A stretch of 22,162 nucleotides of DNA from JAJFFW01 sp039197915 (lineage in GTDB: Bacteria; Pseudomonadota; Alphaproteobacteria; Caulobacterales; Parvularculaceae). Positions 15,938 to 22,162 of this stretch are shown in pieces. Where the stretch lies: NCBI GenBank assembly GCA_039197915.1, contig JBCCTV010000023.1, positions 1-22,162 of the forward strand, in the 5' to 3' direction. The position numbers were made by a program, and so were the translations under genes. Below the pieces are notes generated by a model. That model saw nothing but the letters and a program-made list of their open reading frames with translations. It did not search any database and was not told where the DNA came from. Each line of letters starts with the position of its first letter. Positions within the stretch are counted from its first letter, which is position 1.

Positions 15938-18016
15938 TCACGCAACGCCGAGGATCGCGGGCTTCTCTGCGGGGTCAATTTCTTCGTAGGAAATAACGGC
16001 GTTGCGGACGCCTTTAGCGCCCAGAACAGCGCTGATGAAACGACGCCGCCGAGCGTTCACGACGATCGCAGGGAACTTCCCCGTGGTAACGGCTTTCGCC
16101 ACCTGATCGCGTACGGAATTCGAGAGCCGGTTGAAATCATTGGGCGACAAGGCGATGTCTTTCGCGCCTTCGCCGTCGTCCCGCTCGTGATTCCGGAACA
16201 GCTCTTCCCAATCGGGGCCAAGCTGAATTAGCGGTAGTTTGCCTTCATCGTCCCTCAGCTTAGAGACAAATTGATACCCGATGCGCTGGCGCACATACTC
16301 GGCGATTTGTTCCGGGTTCGCGTAAACGGATTTTGCCTCGGCGATCGCTTCGAGGATAACGGCAAGGTTCCGGATCGAGATACGCTCCTGCAAAAGAAGC
16401 CGCAAGACCGCCTGAACGAGGTCATACGGCGTCTTGTCATTGATAAATTCGTCGAGCAACTTTTTGTTGCTGTCTGCGCGTTCCGGATCGGATGTGGCGA
16501 CGAATTCATCGAGTATCCGGCGCATCGCGCGGCGTGTCATCAGTCGACTGAAGTTTGCTTTAATGACTTCCAAAAGGTGGGTCGCTGCAACTTCCGTTGG
16601 CTCTATAACCGGAAAGCCCATGGCGGCGGCTTCTTCCTGGTGCTGTGCCGGAATCCAACGTGCAGGGGCGTTGTAAACGGGTTCTTTGACGTCGCGACCT
16701 GGAATGGGAAGCGCCATGTCGTCGCTCGTGAGCACGAGGACGCCGTTTGGATCTATGATGCTCCGGGCGACTTCTACGCCGTGAATTTTTATACAGTACT
16801 CGTTGGGCTTAAGGGCGGCGTTGTCCGTGAGGCGAATTGCTGGCACGATGAAGCCAAATTCTGATGCAACGAATTTCCTGATTTTGACAATGCGTGTATC
16901 GAGGCCAGCCTCCGTTTCGAGTGCGATCGGCACCAGGTCTGGCGCAAACTCCACATGGATTTCATCCAGATCGAGGATGTCGCCCAAGGATTCTTCTGTT
17001 GGCGGAATTTCCTCTAGCGTTGCAATGGGAACCGCGGCTTCAGCTTTTGCCTGCTGAATCGCGTAATAGGTTAGTGCGCCGATCCCCAAAGCCCCAACCA
17101 TAAATGGCAAGAAAGGCAGCCCCGGTACGAGGGCAAAAACGAAAAGCATGCCAGAAACGGTCGCAAGCGCCGCTGGGTGATCGGTAAGCTGATCGAGTAT
17201 CGCCTTGTCGGCGGACCCTAAAACGCCGCCTTTGGACAATAGCAGCGCCGCAGCCACGGAGATGATAACCGCTGGTATTTGCGAAACGAGGCCGTCACCG
17301 ACGGTTAAAATTGCATAGGTCTCAATCGCTTCGCCAAAGCTCAAACTATGAACGCCAATGCCGATTGAAACGCCAACGATCAGGTTTAGTAAGGTGATCA
17401 GTAGACCCGCAATTGCGTCGCCCTTCACGAATTTCGACGCGCCGTCGAGGGAGCCGAAAAAGGTTGTCTCTTCTTGTTCTGTTTTACGTCGCTGCTTGGC
17501 TTCTTCATGGGAGATCGCGCCGGCCGCCATGTCGCTGTCGATGGCGAGCTGTTTGCCTGGCATCCCGTCAAGGGCAAATCGCGCGCCGACCTCCGCCATC
17601 CGACCGGCGCCCTTTGTGATCACCATAAAATTGACGATCAAAAGAACGGTGAAGACGACGAGGCCGAGGAAAACGTTCCCCCCCATGACGAACATGGCGA
17701 AGCCCTGAATAACGCCGCCGGCTGCGTCGATGCCCGTGTGGCCTTGGCCGATTATAAGCTTGGTCGACGAAACATTTAAGGAGAGCCGCAACAGCAAAGA
17801 CCCAAGCAATACCGTTGGGAATGAAGAAAAATCGAGGGGGCGCTCGATGAACAAAACAAGCGTAAAAATAAGAATTGCGATCGCAAAAGATACCGTAAGA
17901 CCGATATCCACCACGAATGCTGGCGCTGGCAGAACCATCATCACAATGACAGCCATTAACGCAATAGCGAGGAGGACGGTCGGTTGGAAGAGTGTTTTTG
18001 TCGTTGTTTCCGGCAT
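15938..18016 (-). CDS. flhA: FlhA, flagellar export apparatus protein
   Basis: FlhA, the largest export-gate subunit, forms a nonameric ring that receives export substrates and uses the proton motive force. The 692 residues match family length. The N-terminal membrane half (about 1-310) contains the FHIPEP signature region at about 137-200 (KGAGRMAEVGARFALDGMPGKQ and DGASKFVKGD). The last Asp aligns by eye with the essential Asp208 of the E. coli/Salmonella protein. The cytoplasmic half ends in EEIDPAEKPAILGVA. The ATG lies 15 bases after the transglycosylase stop and has no clear ribosome site. Confidence 0.97.
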   Translation of the reverse strand: MPETTTKTLFQPTVLLAIALMAVIVMMVLPAPAFVVDIGLTVSFAIAILIFTLVLFIERPLDFSSFPTVLLGSLLLRLSLNVSSTKLIIGQGHTGIDAAGGVIQGFAMFVMGGNVFLGLVVFTVLLIVNFMVITKGAGRMAEVGARFALDGMPGKQLAIDSDMAAGAISHEEAKQRRKTEQEETTFFGSLDGASKFVKGDAIAGLLITLLNLIVGVSIGIGVHSLSFGEAIETYAILTVGDGLVSQIPAVIISVAAALLLSKGGVLGSADKAILDQLTDHPAALATVSGMLFVFALVPGLPFLPFMVGALGIGALTYYAIQQAKAEAAVPIATLEEIPPTEESLGDILDLDEIHVEFAPDLVPIALETEAGLDTRIVKIRKFVASEFGFIVPAIRLTDNAALKPNEYCIKIHGVEVARSIIDPNGVLVLTSDDMALPIPGRDVKEPVYNAPARWIPAQHQEEAAAMGFPVIEPTEVAATHLLEVIKANFSRLMTRRAMRRILDEFVATSDPERADSNKKLLDEFINDKTPYDLVQAVLRLLLQERISIRNLAVILEAIAEAKSVYANPEQIAEYVRQRIGYQFVSKLRDDEGKLPLIQLGPDWEELFRNHERDDGEGAKDIALSPNDFNRLSNSVRDQVAKAVTTGKFPAIVVNARRRRFISAVLGAKGVRNAVISYEEIDPAEKPAILGVA

Positions 18017-18031
18017 AGCAGCGTATACTAA

Positions 18032-18721
18032 TTAATTCTTGCGGCCGGCTTCGCGGTCAATAAGCGGCGGACGGTCAGAAAACATCACCAACTGAACAGA
18101 CGCGACGCCGGCTTCCTTCGGCGCCTCGACCGTGCGCAGCGGCGGGCGCTTTAATCTGTTTTCCTTTTCCGCGCGCTTTGTTTCCGCCCGCTTCGTTTCT
18201 GCGAGCGCCGCCACAACCTTTTTCCGATAAACGGCGCCGCGTTTTGGCGCGCGCGAATGGTACGCCGCGACCGCGCTCAGCCAGTCGCCCCGTTGGGCGT
18301 GGAGCTTTGCCAGAAATTTTGCTGCATAATCAGCGGCGAGATTTGCGTTGAACATTTCCGGTACGGACGGAAAGTTTTCGCTGTGCCATTTCGTATTTAT
18401 TTGAAAGCAGCCAATATCCATTGAACGAACGCCAGCGCCGAGTTGTTTAGCGACATAGCGTTTTGCGCTTTCCTGATCATCGAAATAATGGCCTCGGCCA
18501 GAGACGTTAACTGTCCACGGCCATGGTTTGCGCGTTCCAGAAGATGTCCGGCTCGTTTCAACAATGCTGATTGCGGTCAAAAGGCCTGATGGTAATCCGT
18601 GGGCGGTTTCAGCGCGTGCGGCGGCGCGCTCGCATATGCTGGCACCCGCCGTCCCCTTAGCGGAGGCGTAGCCAGGAGCGAGCAGAACACAAAACAACGC
18701 TGCCTTTAAAAAACGCCGCAT
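18032..18721 (-). CDS. Flagellum-associated soluble lytic transglycosylase (SLT family)
   Basis: This periplasmic enzyme cleaves peptidoglycan glycan strands non-hydrolytically. Its position between fliQ and flhA suggests it opens the wall for the growing rod, the role described for SltF in Rhodobacter sphaeroides. From ATG 18721 it has a Sec signal (1-21, MRRFLKAALFCVLLAPGYASA minus the last residue, cleaved after ASA). The SLT domain has catalytic Glu55 (SIVETSR), WPWTVN, SMDIGCFQIN and AAYHSR motifs. A Lys/Arg/Glu-rich tail with a short repeat (AETKR twice) follows. This start is preferred over the GTG/ATG region at 18760 because it begins a proper signal peptide and follows the fliQ stop in TGATATG. 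Many flagellar PG hydrolases are fused to FlgJ; this one is separate. Confidence 0.92.
   Translation of the reverse strand: MRRFLKAALFCVLLAPGYASAKGTAGASICERAAARAETAHGLPSGLLTAISIVETSRTSSGTRKPWPWTVNVSGRGHYFDDQESAKRYVAKQLGAGVRSMDIGCFQINTKWHSENFPSVPEMFNANLAADYAAKFLAKLHAQRGDWLSAVAAYHSRAPKRGAVYRKKVVAALAETKRAETKRAEKENRLKRPPLRTVEAPKEAGVASVQLVMFSDRPPLIDREAGRKN
18166..18195. repeat. Two-copy 15-base tandem repeat in the transglycosylase tail
   Basis: TTTCCGCGCGCTTTG (18166-18180) is followed by TTTCCGCCCGCTTCG (18181-18195), with two mismatches. A partial third copy begins with TTTCTGCG. It encodes the AETKR repeats in the basic tail of the lytic transglycosylase. Confidence 0.75.
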
Positions 18722-18722
18722 A

Positions 18723-18989
18723 TCAGCCCCCAGCAATTGTCGTAAGGACACGACCTTCAAATAACGACAGCATCAGTCGAGACGACGCGCCTATACAAAG
18801 TGTGAACGCAATCAACATTGCGATGAGTTTCGGCACGAATGTGAGCGTCAATTCCTGCACAGAGGTTAAGGCTTGAACGAGACCAATTATGACGCCGATG
18901 ACTAGGGCGGTAACTAACAAAGGAGTCGCGATCCAAACCCCGCTCCAGAGAAACTCTCTGAGCAAACTGATGATTTCTGTCTCAGTCAT
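18723..18989 (-). CDS. fliQ: FliQ, flagellar export gate protein
   Basis: An 88-residue protein with two membrane helices (about 15-38 and 50-72) and the family features VIGVIIGLVQALTSVQELTLTFVPK. It joins FliP and FliR in the export gate. fliP, commonly adjacent, is not in this operon. It starts 6 bases after the fliE stop and ends 1 base before the transglycosylase ATG. Confidence 0.96.
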   Translation of the reverse strand: MTETEIISLLREFLWSGVWIATPLLVTALVIGVIIGLVQALTSVQELTLTFVPKLIAMLIAFTLCIGASSRLMLSLFEGRVLTTIAGG

Positions 18990-18995
18990 CGTTTG

Positions 18996-19313
18996 CTAGA
19001 CGGGCATCCGCATTAACTCTTGGTACGCCTCAACGACCCGGTCACGCAGCGTGACGGCGGTTTCAACAGCGATTTCCGCGGAAGCAAGCGCTTCGACGAC
19101 GGAGTGGGGGTCCGCCTTACCAACCATGTAATTCGCAGCGGCCTGTTCGCCTGAGGAGACGGCGTTCGCTACCGAACGGACGGTGTCGGCGGCTGCGGTG
19201 AATTCACCACCGTCGCCTGACTGGGATTGGGAGGCGTTGCTGCGCGTTTCCGTCCCGAGCGTCTTCTGCGCTGCGCCATAAGCCTTTGCGGCGTTAAACG
19301 AATTGATTTCCAT
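18996..19313 (-). CDS. fliE: FliE, flagellar hook-basal body adaptor
   Basis: A 105-residue protein that links the MS ring to the proximal rod. The C-terminal half matches the family: YMVGKADPHSVVEALASAEIAVETAV and RDRVVEAYQELMRMPV, with conserved M-x-V at the end. A Ser/Gln-rich N-terminus precedes it. AAGGGA lies before the ATG, 11 bases after flgC. Confidence 0.95.
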   Translation of the reverse strand: MEINSFNAAKAYGAAQKTLGTETRSNASQSQSGDGGEFTAAADTVRSVANAVSSGEQAAANYMVGKADPHSVVEALASAEIAVETAVTLRDRVVEAYQELMRMPV

Positions 19314-19324
19314 CGGTGGTTCCC

Positions 19325-19717
19325 TTATCGGCGCAGGACGTCAATCAGGCTTGAGTACATTTGGCGCGCCTGGCGAAAAGTAGACAAGTTTGCTTCGTAA
19401 GAGCGGTTTGCTTCCCGGCTGTCAGCAAGCTCACGGGTGATGTTGACGTTCGACATCGTCACGTAACCCTGGTCATCCGCAAGCGGATTTGCCGGGTCAT
19501 AGTCTTGCTCTAGCGGTGACTTATCGAGGGAGACTTCGCGCACTTTCACGCGGTGCATCTCCAGCTCACGGTCGTAGGAATTCGCAAATGACAGCTGTTT
19601 GGATCGATATCCCGGCGTGTCGGCGTTTGCGACATTCTCGGTACTGATACGTAGGCGGAAGCTTTGCGCGTTCATGGCGCTGGCCGCGGCGCTCATAGCT
19701 TTCATGAAAGCGTTCAT
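19325..19717 (-). CDS. flgC: FlgC, flagellar proximal rod protein
   Basis: A 130-residue rod subunit. The N-terminal rod signature ISTENVANADTPGYRSKQ and C-terminal helix ANRSYEANLSTFRQARQMYSSLIDVL are typical, and the length is that of the family. A strong ribosome site AGGAGG (19723-19728) overlaps the flgB stop codon and lies 5 bases before the ATG. Confidence 0.97.
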   Translation of the reverse strand: MNAFMKAMSAAASAMNAQSFRLRISTENVANADTPGYRSKQLSFANSYDRELEMHRVKVREVSLDKSPLEQDYDPANPLADDQGYVTMSNVNITRELADSREANRSYEANLSTFRQARQMYSSLIDVLRR

Positions 19718-19726
19718 AAAATCCTC

Positions 19727-20101
19727 CTATCGCCGTCCGAGGCTAACGCGCATGATATCGAGCGCTTTACGGTAAATCGTGACCGCCATTTCGTGCTCGC
19801 CCTGGGCCTCTGCGCTGCGGATCATCTGGTCTTCAAGTGAAACCGTGTTGCCATTTGGCGACTGGGCGCCAAAACCGGTATCTTGAAGAACGCGCCACGC
19901 GTCATTGCTAATGGCGTCATTTTCTTCGGCGCTGAATGTCGCTTGAAAGCGGGCGAAGGCCTCGCCGAAATCCTCAACATCGCGCGCGCGATATCCGGGC
20001 GTGTCGGCGTTTGCGACGTTCTCTGAAATAACCTCATGGCGTTGTGCGGCGTGCCGCGCCATGGCTGAAGCAATGCTCAGGACTTTAATGTCATCGAACA
20101 C
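19727..20101 (-). CDS. flgB: FlgB, flagellar proximal rod protein
   Basis: A 124-residue rod subunit, first gene of the minus-strand flagellar operon. It carries VISENVANADTPGYRARDV near the N-terminus and a C-terminal helix ending ALDIMRVSLGRR. The start is GTG. It is divergent from fliI, with 81 bases between their starts. Confidence 0.96.
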   Translation of the reverse strand: MFDDIKVLSIASAMARHAAQRHEVISENVANADTPGYRARDVEDFGEAFARFQATFSAEENDAISNDAWRVLQDTGFGAQSPNGNTVSLEDQMIRSAEAQGEHEMAVTIYRKALDIMRVSLGRR

Positions 20102-20182
20102 TTTTTTGCGACCCTGTTAAGGAATGGGTGTTCGATAGATAGTATTTAAGGCTGAACATTAGCTTAATGGAAAGATCCCCCA
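20102..20182. promoter_or_regulatory. Divergent flgB/fliI control region
   Basis: The 81 bases between divergent starts must hold promoters for both flagellar units. TTAA occurs at 20117-20120, 20146-20149 and 20164-20167. The last two are 14 bases apart, so they do not make the TTAA-N7-TTAA CtrA site. No sigma-54 GG-N10-GC element is visible on either strand. Confidence 0.5.
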
Positions 20183-21526
20183 ATGGAACCTGCATGGGCT
20201 TCAGCAATTGACGCCGCGGTTTTTAACACGTCGTCAATAAATATCTGGGGTCGCGTTGAAGCTATTGAGCGCGGATTGCTCCGGATTTCCGGTATTTCGA
20301 AATTCGCCAATGTTGGCGATATGCTGTCTTTAAATCCGTCCCCAAGTGCCGAAATAAGTGCGGAGATCATTTCCGCCGATGCGGGAGCCGTTTTAGCGTT
20401 GCCCGTCGCGCCGCTTTCCTCGTTTACGATCGGCGCGCAGATCTACTTAGAAAAAGAGAAGGGCGTTTGTCCGACTCCGGACTGGTTAGGGCAGGTTGTT
20501 AACGCCCGAGGAGAAGTGCTTAACGAACCGTATACGCCGCATAGGGGCGAGCGTCGTGATATCAATGTTGGCCCGCCGCCCGCCGCTCGCCGAAAGAGAA
20601 TTGGCGGCCGTCTAAAAACCGGGCTCGCGGCCCTTGATACGTTTTTACCCCTTTGCGCAGGGCAACGGGTTGGGCTTTTCGCGGGCTCGGGCGTTGGTAA
20701 ATCAACGCTGCTCGCCGCGCTTGCGCGCGAACTTAGTGCCGATGTCGTGGTCGTTGCGCTGATTGGTGAGCGCGGACGCGAAGTTCGGGAGTTTGTCGAC
20801 GATACGTTGGGCGAAAAGGGGCGTGAGCGGTCAGTTGTTGTGACAGCGACGTCTGATGCGCCGCCAACAGAAAAGCGTCGTGCAGCACTAACCGCCATGA
20901 CGACTGCTGAGTATTTCCGCGATCAGGGTAAGCACGTTTTATTGCTGTTTGATTCAATCACGCGTTTTGCAGAGGCCCACCGCGAGATTGCGTTGACGGC
21001 GGGGGAAACGCCGTCGCTTCGGGCGTTCCCGCCATCAACCTTTAGTGCGCTTGCGAAGTTCTGCGAGCGCGCCGGGCCTGGCGTTGAGGGCGCGGGCGAC
21101 ATCACCGCGGTGTTCAGTGTTCTTGTTGCGGGCTCAGATATGGATGAGCCCATTGCAGATATGGTGCGCGGGACCCTAGACGGCCATTTCATCCTTGATC
21201 GGCAGATTGCAGAGCGCGGACGGTTCCCCGCGCTCGATATCCGCAGGAGCGTTTCGCGAAGCTTGCCTGGCGCCGCGACGGCGGATGAAAACCAATTACT
21301 GACCGGAGCGAGACGTCTCCTGGGTGCCTATGAAGAGGCCGCCACAATGATCCGTGCAGGTCTTTACAGTATGGGAAGCGACCCGGTGATTGACGAGGCG
21401 ATCAAGGTTTGGCCGTTGCTAGACGACTTTTTCTCGACGGAAAGCGATAGCATTGAAGATAGCTTCAAGGCGCTTCAGTTGATTTTAGCGCCGCCGGCGA
21501 TTGCTGAGAATACTCAACCAGAGTAG
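20183..21526 (+). CDS. fliI: FliI, flagellar export ATPase
   Basis: FliI is the hexameric F1-beta-like ATPase that unloads export substrates at the gate. Its 447 residues contain an N-terminal beta-barrel domain, Walker A GSGVGKST at 168-175, GERGREVREF (195-204), Walker B VLLLFDSITR (252-261), and the family's SLRAFPPSTFS plus GAGDITAVFSVLVAGSDMDEPI. The C-terminus is typical of FliI. GGAAAG about 8 bases upstream supports the ATG. It is transcribed divergently from flgB and ends 43 bases from the converging DUF1217 gene. Confidence 0.97.
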   Translation: MEPAWASAIDAAVFNTSSINIWGRVEAIERGLLRISGISKFANVGDMLSLNPSPSAEISAEIISADAGAVLALPVAPLSSFTIGAQIYLEKEKGVCPTPDWLGQVVNARGEVLNEPYTPHRGERRDINVGPPPAARRKRIGGRLKTGLAALDTFLPLCAGQRVGLFAGSGVGKSTLLAALARELSADVVVVALIGERGREVREFVDDTLGEKGRERSVVVTATSDAPPTEKRRAALTAMTTAEYFRDQGKHVLLLFDSITRFAEAHREIALTAGETPSLRAFPPSTFSALAKFCERAGPGVEGAGDITAVFSVLVAGSDMDEPIADMVRGTLDGHFILDRQIAERGRFPALDIRRSVSRSLPGAATADENQLLTGARRLLGAYEEAATMIRAGLYSMGSDPVIDEAIKVWPLLDDFFSTESDSIEDSFKALQLILAPPAIAENTQPE

Positions 21527-21537
21527 ATATTACTTTT

Positions 21538-21553
21538 GGCGCGCTTCTGCGCC
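21538..21553. terminator. Short hairpin between convergent fliI and DUF1217 genes
   Basis: GGCGC (21538-21542) pairs with GCGCC (21549-21553) around a 6-base loop. It lies between two converging stops, where a shared terminator is expected, but neither strand has a T-run after it, so the call is weak. Confidence 0.25.
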
Positions 21554-21569
21554 CTCGGCCACTCGGTGA

Positions 21570-22162
21570 TTAAACCTGCGATAGCAGTAGGTTTGTTTGT
21601 CCAACGCCGCCCAGGCCGCCGGCGCCTAAAATCGTCAACGCATTGGCGCCCGATGAGGCAATGCCCGGTCCAGATTGAATTTGCTTGAATAAAAAGAAAC
21701 GCCGAATGATTGTTTCCGCGTTCGCTGGGTCGCGCAGGGCAGTGATCGATCGCTCGCCGAAAAGCGAGTTAAAGCGATCCGCCAAAATTTCTGTCTGCCG
21801 ATCAATATCGATCTGGGCGGCTTCAGCTGGAAGCCCGACAGCGGTGGCGACAACTTCGCGCAAAGCTTGGTTGCCAAGGACACGGAGGAAGCCGCTGCGG
21901 TCGGCGTTCTCAGAATTAATGATCGCCGGAATTTCACGCTGAAAATTCAGGGCAAGGCGAATATCCGTGTCGACTTCGCCGACGGCGTTTTCGAACTCGC
22001 GAACTTTGTAGCGTGCGATGAGATCCTCGATGAATTCCGGCGAGCTTACCGCGGGCGGACTCACCACGTCGTCGAAGTTGAACGCCCCAACAAGCTCGCG
22101 ATACCGTGGGTCAGCCTGTCGGTTTGCAAACGAGGTTGGTTCCCGGACCCCTTCCTCAAGCA
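21570..22162 (-). CDS. DUF1217 flagellar-associated protein, C-terminal part
   Basis: The frame is open to the right window edge, so only the last 197 residues are present. An in-frame GTG at 22067 is internal, since family sequence (ANRQADPRYRELVGAFNFDD) continues upstream of it. The pattern FIEDLIARYKVREFENAVGE, DIRLALNFQREI, FLRVLGNQALREVVATAVGL and ILADRFNSLFG matches DUF1217 proteins, which are found beside flagellar genes in alphaproteobacteria and are usually repeats of this module. No biochemical role is established to my knowledge. It could be a cell-envelope or export-substrate protein. It converges on fliI. Confidence 0.85.
   Translation of the reverse strand, partial: LEEGVREPTSFANRQADPRYRELVGAFNFDDVVSPPAVSSPEFIEDLIARYKVREFENAVGEVDTDIRLALNFQREIPAIINSENADRSGFLRVLGNQALREVVATAVGLPAEAAQIDIDRQTEILADRFNSLFGERSITALRDPANAETIIRRFFLFKQIQSGPGIASSGANALTILGAGGLGGVGQTNLLLSQV

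Noticed and set aside
21538..21553. TGGC...TGC near the fliI end as a sigma-54 promoter
   Set aside because: Spacing is not GG-N10-GC and no gene starts downstream.

Overview
The window comes from an alphaproteobacterial chromosome. The evidence is the type of flagellar and chemotaxis genes: a DUF1217 protein beside fliI, a soluble lytic transglycosylase inside the export-gene operon, CheD paired with CheB, an alphaproteobacterial-style CheA, and a short protein with a CheZ/CheT-like DxxxQ motif. Gene content and overall look would fit Parvularculales, Hyphomonadales or Rhodobacterales, but no genus can be named from sequence alone.

Layout. Bases 1-1453 (+ strand) hold the end of a cation diffusion facilitator metal transporter and a stand-alone CinA N-terminal domain protein. 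A tRNA-Leu(UAA) gene follows at 1534-1620. Bases 1621-6200 are accessory in character. They hold an unrecognised lipoprotein-like gene of low GC on the minus strand, a stretch of about 400 bases without a gene, a GDSL-esterase autotransporter on the minus strand, and two unrecognised small plus-strand genes, the second membrane-anchored and AT-rich.

Chemotaxis block, 6265-13466. cheB-cheD run on the plus strand. They converge on a minus-strand operon read in the order STAS protein, cheY, cheA, cheW, cheR, second cheY, candidate CheZ/CheT-like phosphatase. Start/stop overlaps couple STAS-cheY and cheW-cheR. Together these genes make a nearly complete receptor-to-motor pathway: CheW and CheA for signalling, CheR, CheB and CheD for adaptation, two CheY proteins as output, and a possible phosphatase for signal termination. 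No chemoreceptor gene is present.

Flagellar block, 13616-22162. A minus-strand operon runs flgB, flgC, fliE, fliQ, lytic transglycosylase, flhA, fliR, flhB, FliJ-like gene, with very short gaps or overlaps. It encodes proximal rod proteins, the MS-ring/rod adaptor, part of the type III export gate, and an enzyme that probably opens peptidoglycan for the rod. fliI, the export ATPase gene, is divergent from flgB across 81 bases. It converges on a DUF1217 gene cut by the window end. fliP, fliF, fliG and fliM are not in the window.

I see no CRISPR array, insertion sequence or phage gene. Most of the window is conventional motility machinery. The parts most worth a second look are the 119-residue candidate phosphatase, the STAS gene at the head of the chemotaxis operon, and the AT-rich unrecognised genes between the tRNA and cheB.
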